Assembly: GCA_000828075.3 (NCBI GenBank)
Contig: JXCB02000001.1
Coordinates: 660,532-724,531, forward strand
Reading direction: 5' to 3'
DNA length: 64,000 nt
Source: Tolypothrix campylonemoides VB511288
Lineage (GTDB): Bacteria; Cyanobacteriota; Cyanobacteriia; Cyanobacteriales; Nostocaceae
In this document: in pieces, positions 53,823-61,855 of the stretch
Layout: every line of letters begins with the position of its first letter
Position numbering within the stretch: the stretch's first letter is position 1
Position numbers and translations under genes: made by a program
Notes under the pieces: model-generated
The model's database searches: none
Seen by the model: only the letters and a program-made list of their open reading frames with translations
What the model was told of the DNA's origin: nothing

Positions 53823-55682
53823 ATGCAAATTTGTCAAAATCCCAGTTGCTCGAATCCCTTCAGCGCTGACAGTAATATATTTTGTACCAGTTGTGGACAA
53901 AGCAACTTTGGTAAACTGCTGAGGAGTCGCTATCGTGTATTAAGATTATTAGGTGAAGGCGGGTTTAGCAGAACATATGCAGCTCAAGACGTTGATAGAC
54001 TAGATGCTCCTTGCGTCATCAAGCAATTCTTCCCACAAGTTCAGGGGACTTCAGAACGTACGAAAGCAGCAGAATTGTTTAAGGAAGAAGCGAAGCGACT
54101 TTATGAACTGGGAGAAAATCATTGGCAAATTCCCAGATTACTTGCTTACTTTGAACAAGGTTCTAGCCTGTATTTGGTACAAGAGTTTATTCAAGGGCAA
54201 ACTCTGTTACAGGAACTTCAGCAACAAACCTTTGGTGAAGAGCAAATTCGAGAAATTTTAGCTGATTTGTTACCAGTTCTCCAATTTATTCACGATCGCA
54301 ACGTTATTCATCGAGATATTAAACCAGAAAACATTATCCGCCGCCAAAGCGATCGCAAACTCGTTTTGATTGACTTTGGTGGTGCCAAGCAGGTCACGCA
54401 AACCAGTTTATCAAGACAAGCGACGGTACTATATACAATTGGTTATGCACCTAGCGAGCAAATGGCTGGATTTGCCTGTCAAGCGAGTGATTTGTACGCC
54501 TTAGGAGTCACTTGTGTGCGTCTTCTCACACAGTGTTTGCCTCTACAAGATCCTCATGGACAAATTCATGATAGTCTTTACGATCCCATGAACGGTAAAT
54601 GGTCGTGGCGAGAACATTTACAGCAAAAAGGGGTAACTATCAGCGATGACTTAGGGCAAATTCTGGATAAGTTGCTCAAACACTTGGCAAAAGAAAGGTA
54701 TCAATCAGCAACAGAAGTTTTGCAAGATTTGAATGCAACAAAATTTTTTGCACAACCCATTTTGGCGATTTCTGAACCGGAATCACCGCCTCAACAACAG
54801 AAAGTCACAACTTCAGTTCCTGAACTAGAAGCCTTCTGTGGATTCTCGTTAGATATTTTTGAATTTGACGTAGTAACAGTAGACGCACAAGGTAACGAAA
54901 TCAGCCGTGATTGTCACAGTGCAAAGTTTTATGCAGAAAATTTAGGTAACGAAGTCACGCTGGAAATGGTAGCGATTCCTGGCGGTACTTTTATGATGGG
55001 TTCAACAGATGATGAAGGGGATGGTGACGAACGTCCACAACACGAAGTGACTATCAAACCTTTTTTTGTGGGAAAGTTTCCCGTGACTCAAGCACAATGG
55101 AAAGCGGTAGCAGCTTTACCCAAAGTCAAACAATCTTTAAACCCTTATCCATCCAAATTCAAAGGTGCAAATCGACCAGTTGAAAATGTTTCTTGGCACG
55201 AAGCGGTAGAATTTTGTGCAAGGCTGTTTGCAAAAACTGGACGACACTATTGCTTACCCAGTGAAGCGCAATGGGAGTATGCTTGTCGTGCTGGAACGAC
55301 GACACCCTTCCACTTTGGCGAAACAGTTACTACTGAATTAGCAAATTGTGGTGATGAGACTCACAGTTACGAACAAAAAGCCAAATACCGAAAAGAAACA
55401 ACACCTGTAGGTAGTTTTCAGGTGGCAAACGCCTTTGGCTTGTATGATATGCATGGGTTAGTCTGGGAGTGGTGCGCTGACTCTTGGCACAAAAATTACG
55501 ATGGCGCACCCACAGATGGATCAGTTTGGGAAGTTGGCGGCGACAATAATCGTCGGGTGCTTCGCGGTGGTTCTTGGAGTTTCAGTTCTGTGCTTTGTCG
55601 TAGCGCCAGCCGTAGTTGGAATGAACCGGATGGTGGACTGAGGATATGTGGCTTTCGAGTTGTAGCGAGTTGCTGTGTTTAG
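53823..55682 (+). CDS. 4-Cys Ser/Thr kinase fused to FGE/C-type-lectin-like domain
   Basis: A 619-residue fusion. Residues 1-30 carry a zinc-ribbon-like C4 prefix (C4, C9, C21, C24). The kinase follows: GEGGFSRTY (44-52), K67, HRDIKPEN (163-170), DFGGAK (184-189). From about 380 an FGE-sulfatase/SUMF1-like domain begins (EMVAIPGGTFMMGS, FPVTQAQWKAVA, NVSWHEAVEFC, LPSEAQWEYACRAGTTTPF, LYDMHGLVWEWCADSW) and ends at RVLRGGSWSFSSVLCRSASR and on to GFRVVASCC. FGE-like folds are C-type-lectin-like, and their last 35 residues form the ligand-contacting loop, which in many cyanobacteria is the variable region of diversity-generating retroelements. No reverse transcriptase is in the window. ATG at 53823; no strong ribosome site. 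Confidence 0.9.
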   Translation: MQICQNPSCSNPFSADSNIFCTSCGQSNFGKLLRSRYRVLRLLGEGGFSRTYAAQDVDRLDAPCVIKQFFPQVQGTSERTKAAELFKEEAKRLYELGENHWQIPRLLAYFEQGSSLYLVQEFIQGQTLLQELQQQTFGEEQIREILADLLPVLQFIHDRNVIHRDIKPENIIRRQSDRKLVLIDFGGAKQVTQTSLSRQATVLYTIGYAPSEQMAGFACQASDLYALGVTCVRLLTQCLPLQDPHGQIHDSLYDPMNGKWSWREHLQQKGVTISDDLGQILDKLLKHLAKERYQSATEVLQDLNATKFFAQPILAISEPESPPQQQKVTTSVPELEAFCGFSLDIFEFDVVTVDAQGNEISRDCHSAKFYAENLGNEVTLEMVAIPGGTFMMGSTDDEGDGDERPQHEVTIKPFFVGKFPVTQAQWKAVAALPKVKQSLNPYPSKFKGANRPVENVSWHEAVEFCARLFAKTGRHYCLPSEAQWEYACRAGTTTPFHFGETVTTELANCGDETHSYEQKAKYRKETTPVGSFQVANAFGLYDMHGLVWEWCADSWHKNYDGAPTDGSVWEVGGDNNRRVLRGGSWSFSSVLCRSASRSWNEPDGGLRICGFRVVASCCV

Positions 55683-55759
55683 ACTTGTTAGCGGCTTCCA
55701 CCTGGAAATGCCTTATCCACGGCAATTTGCCTGTGCAACAATATGGGGTAGTGTGAAGG

Positions 55760-55865
55760 TATAGCAACAGCCAAGGTGGTTAGGACATCAACAGATCATA
55801 AAACCTAGACACAAAAAGGCTTTTCACCCAGTCCCCAGCCCAAGCGTCCCTAGTCCCCTGCTATA
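55760..55865 (+). repeat. TATAGCA...TGCTATA MITE-like repeat, copy 3
   Basis: Nearly identical to 36634-36731 apart from a short insertion (CAGCCCAAGCG). TATAGCA at 55760-55766, TGCTATA at 55859-55865. Confidence 0.85.
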
Positions 55866-55951
55866 ACTGACAGCAAGTGCAGATTAAACCGTATAGTTTA
55901 GTTTGGTGGCACACAAAGTTGTGCTGCGTCATTACGCAACAACCCCAAACT

Positions 55952-56767
55952 TTATTTGTCTTTTCGGGCAACGTGAACAGCAGAAAGAAACGAGAGTTGA
56001 ACACTGTCTCCAAAGTTCGCCAACTTTTTCCTCAACTGTGCAAATAGTAACTCGTTCGTCTGCGGCTCAAGCCTGCGAAGGGTACTTAAAAGGTTGAGGT
56101 AGTCATTGATGCTATAGGTGACTTCATACGCTATTTGCTCACACATCAACTCTCTAAAACAACCTGAGTTTAGAACATTTTGCCCAAACCCCCTTAAAAT
56201 CTCCGCTTGAGTTTCCCCGCCCTCATACCTGACAAGTGAGGGAGCGTAGGCTTGATAGACTTCCTGTAACGCTTGGTACACTTCGTATCGAGGTTCGGGG
56301 GTCATGTTCCATAACAGGATCACAAACCCGTTGTCTTGTAATGCCTCTGCTGCCTTGGAATACCCAATTTCTGGTGGTATCCAGTGAAAGGCATTGGCGG
56401 ATAGAACAGCGTTGAATTTATCTGCTTCCAGTTCCCACTCTTCAAATGAGGTATTGCAAATCTTAACTTTTGGATATGGCGCACAGTTGCGTTGTGCTAG
56501 ATGACAAAACTCCTGGTTTGGCTCAAGACAAGTCATCGAAAAACCCAATTGAGCGAAAGCGACTGTTGCATTTCCCGGACCACAGCCAACTTCAAGAAGC
56601 GTTGCATTTGAAGAAAGTTGAGCTAGAACCACGGCACGATTAATCAGTTCTTGAGGATAACGTGGTCTTACTTTGTAGTAGACATCAGCAACGGGAGAAT
56701 ACCAAGTCCTTTTCTGTTCCAAATCTTTGAAATAAGTAGCGTTTAATTGTTGTTCAGAGTCTTGCAT
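55952..56767 (-). CDS. Class I SAM-dependent methyltransferase
   Basis: A 271-residue methyltransferase. The SAM-binding motif I is LLEVGCGPGNATVAFAQLG (about residues 57-75), with motif II CLEPNQEF and post-motif FNAVLSANAFHWIPPE. These soluble enzymes use SAM on small molecules; the target is unknown. The family is often annotated as trans-aconitate-like or generic methyltransferase type 11. ATG at 56767 gives a full-length protein. It converges on the kinase-FGE gene across the MITE-like repeat. Confidence 0.85.
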   Translation of the reverse strand: MQDSEQQLNATYFKDLEQKRTWYSPVADVYYKVRPRYPQELINRAVVLAQLSSNATLLEVGCGPGNATVAFAQLGFSMTCLEPNQEFCHLAQRNCAPYPKVKICNTSFEEWELEADKFNAVLSANAFHWIPPEIGYSKAAEALQDNGFVILLWNMTPEPRYEVYQALQEVYQAYAPSLVRYEGGETQAEILRGFGQNVLNSGCFRELMCEQIAYEVTYSINDYLNLLSTLRRLEPQTNELLFAQLRKKLANFGDSVQLSFLSAVHVARKDK

Positions 56768-56939
56768 ACGCTATTTATATACTCTTTTGAGTCCAACTTG
56801 ATTTTAGAATTCATATACGGTTTAGTTTGCACTTCATTGCAGCTTCCGTAACATTACCCCAAGTAGCCCAGGAAATAAAAAATAGAGGTGGGCTAGACAG
56901 CCCACCCCACAAGAGTTATCCTTTTACTGTGCAACGCCT

Positions 56940-57938
56940 TTAGACCAGTTTCAAATCTGGATACTCTGCTAAGACATCATCAGAGGTGAGGGTGTCGCCT
57001 TCAGCTTGTGGAGTCCAAAGAACTTCCATAGCCAGCAGTTGCTCACCAGGGATGCTACCAAATTGACGTAGAGCTTGACGCAAGTCATCAGCGCTGTTAA
57101 TCTCTGGTAGCTGGAATTTACCTAAGGTCGCAGCTAGTAATGTGACGATAAGGTATTCGCCAGGTCCTTCGCTGATCAGACGGGTTGGGTTGTCGAGTTC
57201 ACCACCAGCAGCAGGTAAAGCATCTTTGGGAGTGCTTCCTCTAAGCTGGTTGTTTACATTAGAAAGAGTTTCTTCGGTGAATTTGCTGCGTTCTGCAAGT
57301 GACAAACGGTTGAATTGAGTTTCAGCTGCATTTAAACGCGCTTGTTGAGTACCACCACCTGCATACACCCAGTATTCAGGATGGCGTAGCAAAGCGAGGC
57401 TTGCTTCTTGCAGGATTTCTGCTCTACCTTGGGATGAGTTGGTATCAGCAGTTTCAGCAATGCGGTTGAGTTCGGTTTGCAAGCCACGGGCGCTAGCTAA
57501 CAAGCCCACTTGCAAACGAGTGACGGAAACATTAGGGTTGCTGCTGTAGCCAGCTTCACTGTCACCAGAAGCGTCACCAGAAGCGACGCGACGGAAGGTT
57601 TGTAACAGGAAATTGGCGATCGCAATAAAAACCAAAATTCCTAATAAACCGCTGAATCCTCCTCCAATACCCCAAAATGGAAGCAGGAACGGAAATCCAA
57701 AACCACCGCCATAAGGAGGAGCGTAGTATCCTCCACCGTAACCGCCACCAGGAGGTGCATAAGTGCGAGGAGACGAGTAAGGACGGCTTGAGGGAGCTCT
57801 GAAGGAACCACCGCCAATTCTACCCCCACTGGCGGCTAGAGCTCCATCACTATGACCAAATGCCAATGTAAAAACAAGGCATAGGAGGAACACGGATTTT
57901 AAGAGGGGTTTGATAGCTTGTTGTAATTTTTTACCCAT
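56940..57938 (-). CDS. DUF1517 family membrane protein
   Basis: A 332-residue protein: signal or anchor segment (LLKSVFLLCLVFTLAFGHSD), a Gly/Pro/Tyr-rich linker (about 37-80, GGGYGGGYYAPP), a hydrophobic span (GFSGLLGILVFIAIANFL) and a cytoplasmic-type domain (SVTRLQVGLLASARGLQTEL, ... PGEYLIVTLLAATLGKFQLP, LLAMEVLWTPQAEGDTLT). This is DUF1517, conserved in cyanobacteria and chloroplasts; function unknown but often in thylakoid or stress contexts. It is full length and shows no odd features. Upstream is a 1-kb non-coding region with short tandem repeats. Confidence 0.9.
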   Translation of the reverse strand: MGKKLQQAIKPLLKSVFLLCLVFTLAFGHSDGALAASGGRIGGGSFRAPSSRPYSSPRTYAPPGGGYGGGYYAPPYGGGFGFPFLLPFWGIGGGFSGLLGILVFIAIANFLLQTFRRVASGDASGDSEAGYSSNPNVSVTRLQVGLLASARGLQTELNRIAETADTNSSQGRAEILQEASLALLRHPEYWVYAGGGTQQARLNAAETQFNRLSLAERSKFTEETLSNVNNQLRGSTPKDALPAAGGELDNPTRLISEGPGEYLIVTLLAATLGKFQLPEINSADDLRQALRQFGSIPGEQLLAMEVLWTPQAEGDTLTSDDVLAEYPDLKLV

Positions 57939-59146
57939 GACACAGTCGCTTGAAAAGAGTATTGGTTATCTTTATCTCCCAATGCACGAATGAGTGTTGT
58001 GCTTGGTCAATAACGCCAGCCCATAGCCCCACATAGTGGTTGATTGGCAGTAGCTCTCCAACAGGCTACATCTCAAATGTATCGTCTCTAATGTTGGACA
58101 CGCAGCAGGCTTTGGGGGGATTTCTGGAGTAGATAACCGTACCTCATGAGCAAGTAAAGGGGACTGGGGACTGGGGATTGGGGATTAGGGCTTCGCGGCT
58201 CGACTGAGCTTCGCCGAACGTCCGTGAGCGCTCAGCCGAACGGATTGGGGTAATGGTGGGAGCCTCAAAATTATGTCCGGCGAAATATTGCCCCTCCCCA
58301 AGTCGGAACCATTATCGCCACTTTTATCGCCACTTTCGGCAATTGTTTTGCCAAGTTCCTGTGTCCATAGGTATACACAGCAAAGCAACCCAGTTTTATG
58401 GTTTTATATTACACAAGCCATTTTTGTTTCTTAGTCCTTTTTTTTACTTAATTTTTTATATTTTTTAATATCTAAAAAAATATCTTTTAATTTTCTGTAT
58501 ATAATTTAACAAAAATTATAGTTTTTACAAAAAAAAGTTAATTTCAAGAATTTTTCAAAAAAGATAATTAAGAAAGATAGCTTTTTGGCATTTTGGCATA
58601 ATATTTTGAGTGGTATGAAGATATCCTACTAACAGCAGCCCCAGTTAAAAATCTCAACAGGAGTCATTTGAAGTATGAAGTATTAAGTATAATTTTTTTG
58701 CTCATACTCTGCACTTAAGTTATGCTGGTAAGTATATACATCCTTTAAACTTCATCTTTTCGTTCATCTACTTTTGATAGCTTCATCTCTCAAGAATCAG
58801 GGTGTTAAGTTAAGAAAATTCTGGTAGCAAAAAACGGAATTGAAACATTAAAAATTGAAATTTTTCCTAAAAGGATAAGCACCTTAGCTTTTACATTATT
58901 GAGGAAACCCAAAAAATAATAATTAATAATTCATCATTCAAAATGATGCCAATTCAACGAACAATGACGAATTCCTCATTTTTGTTCAAATTTATGGTGA
59001 AGAATATTAAGTATTTATTATCTCCTAAAACCTGGAACAAAATTGTTTTGGTTTCTTCAATTGATTTGGAAGTAGAAATTGCAAAGGTCACAAAACTTTA
59101 TTTAGGTTTTTTATGCTGTTTTGACGTTTAGTTATCAAAATGTCTG
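57939..59146. other. 1.2-kb non-coding region with heptamer repeats
   Basis: No gene accepted. Contains GGGGACT heptamers at 58159-58190, then GC-rich palindromic repeat text (58190-58260), then a very AT-rich stretch (58400-59140). A 62-codon frame at 58943-59131 has no domain and is rejected. Confidence 0.45.
58159..58190. repeat. GGGGACT/GGGGATT heptamer tandem repeat
   Basis: GGGGACTGGGGACTGGGG continues into ATTGGGGATTAGGG, about four to five 7-bp units. Cyanobacterial short tandem repeat class. Confidence 0.9.
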
Positions 59147-60382
59147 ATGGAAAATATTTCACGTATAAGAGCAACAATCCGAGACAAAACTGCGTCATAT
59201 CCGGACATCCTAGTTATATCTCGTAGCTTCCAACCAAAAGAGGGTGGAATTGAAGAATATATCTATAATCGCTGTATGCAAGACCCAGAGCGAGTCATAG
59301 TTTTAGCGGCTAGTTGCTCGGGAGATAAACTATTTGACAGAGCGCAAAAGTTTCCGGTATACCGCTGGCCCATTTCTCAACTCTGGCGTGGTAGTTTTTT
59401 GGGAAGTATACTACAAGCTTTCCTAAATACGGTTTGGTCATGTCTGCTCGCAATCAAAGTGTATTTTCGCTATCACTATCGCTATATTGAATGGGGTCAC
59501 GGCTACCATTTTCTTTCTGTTTTGGTATTAAGTTATCTTCTACCGATTCACTTTTTTATTTACCTGCACGGAAAGGATATTTTTGAGGCGTCACGCAACC
59601 GCGTATTGCGTTCTCTGTTTGAATTCACCCTCAAACGAGCCGAAGGAATTGTTTGTAACAGTTCCTTGACTCGGGATGAACTGATTACCCATTTCCAAGT
59701 TGAGACGCCGACCCATGTGATTAACCCTGCTATTAGAGTAGAAAAATTTGGTGTTTCGGCTCATCAAGGTGATTTGGATGATTTACGTATCCGGGTGCGC
59801 AGTGGATATAACATTCCAGAAACAGCGGTGGTCATTCTCTCAGTCGGACGACTCGTCAAGCGTAAAGGTTTTGATCGTGTGATTGAGAATTTAACACTCC
59901 TGTTGACTCTGGGGATGGATGTTCACTATATACTTTGTGGACAAGGTCCTGATGAGTCTGCGCTGAGAAATTTAGCCGATCGCTTGCGGGTACAGAGACG
60001 GGTTCATTTTGCTGGGTATGTACCTGAGGGAGAATTAGCCGGATACTATGCAGCATGTGACATACTTGCAATGCTGAGTTTGGGAAACAATAAAGCCTCG
60101 ATTGGAGGTTTTGGAATCGTTTGTTTAGAAGCGGGTTATTTTGGGAAACCTGTGATTGCATCTCGCTTGGGGAGTGTAGTAGATACAGTTCAGCATGAAG
60201 AAAATGGCATTCTCGTGAATCCCAATTCCGGCTATGAGGTTTTTCATGCTTTCAAGCGGTTGTGTCAAGACCAAAAGCTGCGCGAACAACTCGGTCGTAA
60301 AGGAAAACAATTCGCTAAACGCAAAACCTTACACCGCTCAATTTACATTCCTGATTCTAGCTACTCATGTTTATTGACTTAG
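59147..60382 (+). CDS. Glycosyltransferase family 4 enzyme
   Basis: A 411-residue GT-B enzyme: N-terminal PDILVISRSFQPKEGGIEEY, then a hydrophobic stretch (SFLGSILQAFLNTVWSCLLA, LSVLVLSYLLPIHFFIYLHG) which may attach it to the membrane, VILSVGRLVKRKGFDRVIEN as the donor-site motif, and GGFGIVCLEAGYFGKPVIAS (E-x7-like). Acceptor unknown; polysaccharide or glycolipid synthesis is usual. The C-terminus ends abruptly at SYSCLLT, and its stop overlaps the convergent thiS by 4 bp. No other sugar gene is next to it. Confidence 0.8.
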   Translation: MENISRIRATIRDKTASYPDILVISRSFQPKEGGIEEYIYNRCMQDPERVIVLAASCSGDKLFDRAQKFPVYRWPISQLWRGSFLGSILQAFLNTVWSCLLAIKVYFRYHYRYIEWGHGYHFLSVLVLSYLLPIHFFIYLHGKDIFEASRNRVLRSLFEFTLKRAEGIVCNSSLTRDELITHFQVETPTHVINPAIRVEKFGVSAHQGDLDDLRIRVRSGYNIPETAVVILSVGRLVKRKGFDRVIENLTLLLTLGMDVHYILCGQGPDESALRNLADRLRVQRRVHFAGYVPEGELAGYYAACDILAMLSLGNNKASIGGFGIVCLEAGYFGKPVIASRLGSVVDTVQHEENGILVNPNSGYEVFHAFKRLCQDQKLREQLGRKGKQFAKRKTLHRSIYIPDSSYSCLLT

Positions 60383-60591
60383 CCACCACCAACGATGGTG
60401 ACTATTTCCAAGCGATCGCCCTGCTGTACTTTTGTTCCTGACCAAAACTGACGGTGTAAAATTTCGCCGTTATACTCTACCGCCACCAAGCGGGGATTAA
60501 AACCGAATTGTTGGAGTAAGTCGGGTAAAGGTGTCTGGGGTAAGCAGGAACGACTTTCCCCATTGATAACAAGTGTAATCTTATCAGACAT
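60379..60591 (-). CDS. thiS: Sulfur carrier protein ThiS
   Basis: A 70-residue ubiquitin-fold protein ending in VTIVGGG, whose C-terminal Gly-Gly is thiocarboxylated and supplies sulfur for the thiazole ring of thiamine. The start MSDKITLVINGESRSC and the LVAVEYNGEILHR segment match the family. ATG at 60591 lies within the end of thiE, with an 8-bp overlap, a translationally coupled pair. Length is normal. Confidence 0.9.
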   Translation of the reverse strand: MSDKITLVINGESRSCLPQTPLPDLLQQFGFNPRLVAVEYNGEILHRQFWSGTKVQQGDRLEIVTIVGGG

Positions 60592-61705
60592 AAGACATAC
60601 CAGATTCTGGTTTCATGCGACTTATTAGCTGTGAGAGGAAAAATTGTGTCACCAGGGTAGGTTGATCGGCTTGCATGAGACTGCGCACCACCGCCACACG
60701 GTTTGCGCCGGCGTTGATCACCTCATTAATGTTATTTGGATCGATTCCCCCAATGGCAAACCAAGGTATGGAACAATTTTTAGCCGCATAGCTAACGTAT
60801 TCTAAGCCAGCTGCTGCTTTTCCTTCTTTTGTGGGAGTTTGATAAACAGGTCCGACTCCAACATAATCTGCACCTTCAGCGATCGCTGCTTGCATTTCTT
60901 GCGAGTTTGTGGTAGAGCGACCAATCAAACGGTGAGGACCAAGTAATTGTCGGGCAATAGCAATTGGTAAATCTTGTTGTCCCAAATGCACGCCATCAGC
61001 ATCTACCGCTAGAGCGACATCCACCCGATCATTGATAATAAAAATAGCCCCGTAGGCGTGGCATAATTGCCGCAATTTTTTAGCTTGTTCTAGACGCACA
61101 GTATCATCGGCTATTTTGTCGCGATACTGTACCAGCGTTAATCCTCCTTTCAGGGCTGCTTCGACAGTTTCGACCAACCTTTCATTCGGGGAGGTGACAA
61201 GATACAGACGCGATCGCGATAGCAATTGCTGCCGATGATTTCCCATCAGATGACTTTCCAGGGTATAAATGCGATAACGCATCTGCTTAAAAGCTTTCCC
61301 CATGTTTGGGTTGTAAAGCTTGCTGTATTCTTCCAGCACCCGCAAAGCTTCTTGCACTCGGCAGAAGTTAGCTTGCAACAACGATTTAATGTTCGTACGT
61401 TGTTCTTCCTGAGGATGAGTTAACTCAGTTCCAGGATCGCCCGGAGTATCCCGCGCCGCCCGCAATTCTGTGGTATGCCAACGAGCTATCTCTTGTCGCT
61501 CTTTTTTGCATTCAGCAGCTAACTGGGCGTTGTTCAACCCAAAGCGACACCATTCCTCAATGATTCGCAAGCCCTCACGAGCGCGGTCTAAATTTGCATC
61601 TAAAATGCGGTAAACAACTTGCTGGATTTGCTCTGTTTGGCTGTATGGCTCGACCATTACAACAACCCCATTATTGCTTTCATCGTAACAGCCAGCCTGT
61701 TTCAT
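60584..61705 (-). CDS. thiE: Thiamine-phosphate synthase ThiE with N-terminal extension
   Basis: A 373-residue protein. The N-terminal 160 residues (RILDANLDRAREGLRIIEEW, NFCRVQEALRVLEEYSK) are a helical domain fused to ThiE in cyanobacteria. The C-terminal TIM barrel is ThiE: LYLVTSPNERLVE, GLTLVQYRDKIADD, DRVDVALAVDADGVHLGQQD, GRSTTNSQEMQAA and GPVYQTPTKEG. It joins hydroxymethylpyrimidine-PP and thiazole-P to thiamine-P. ATG at 61705 is the longest; an internal ATG (61657) at MVEPYSQTEQ is equally plausible, as no clear ribosome site distinguishes them. thiS overlaps downstream. No TPP-riboswitch motif was seen upstream. Confidence 0.92.
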   Translation of the reverse strand: MKQAGCYDESNNGVVVMVEPYSQTEQIQQVVYRILDANLDRAREGLRIIEEWCRFGLNNAQLAAECKKERQEIARWHTTELRAARDTPGDPGTELTHPQEEQRTNIKSLLQANFCRVQEALRVLEEYSKLYNPNMGKAFKQMRYRIYTLESHLMGNHRQQLLSRSRLYLVTSPNERLVETVEAALKGGLTLVQYRDKIADDTVRLEQAKKLRQLCHAYGAIFIINDRVDVALAVDADGVHLGQQDLPIAIARQLLGPHRLIGRSTTNSQEMQAAIAEGADYVGVGPVYQTPTKEGKAAAGLEYVSYAAKNCSIPWFAIGGIDPNNINEVINAGANRVAVVRSLMQADQPTLVTQFFLSQLISRMKPESGMSYV

Positions 61706-61855
61706 ATTGACACTGTTCTTCGCATCTCTATTGATTCTTAACTAACTTAACTTTGTATCAAAAAGAGCGAACAGGTCAATATGTGAGTAACCTTATTCAC
61801 ATACTTACGTCTACAAAAGTATAAAAAGTTTTTTGGTAGAAGGAGTGTAGTCAAA

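Noticed and set aside
58943-59131. 62-codon frame upstream of the GT4 gene at 59147
   Set aside because: Low-complexity K/I/L-rich product in an AT-rich area, no ribosome site or family.
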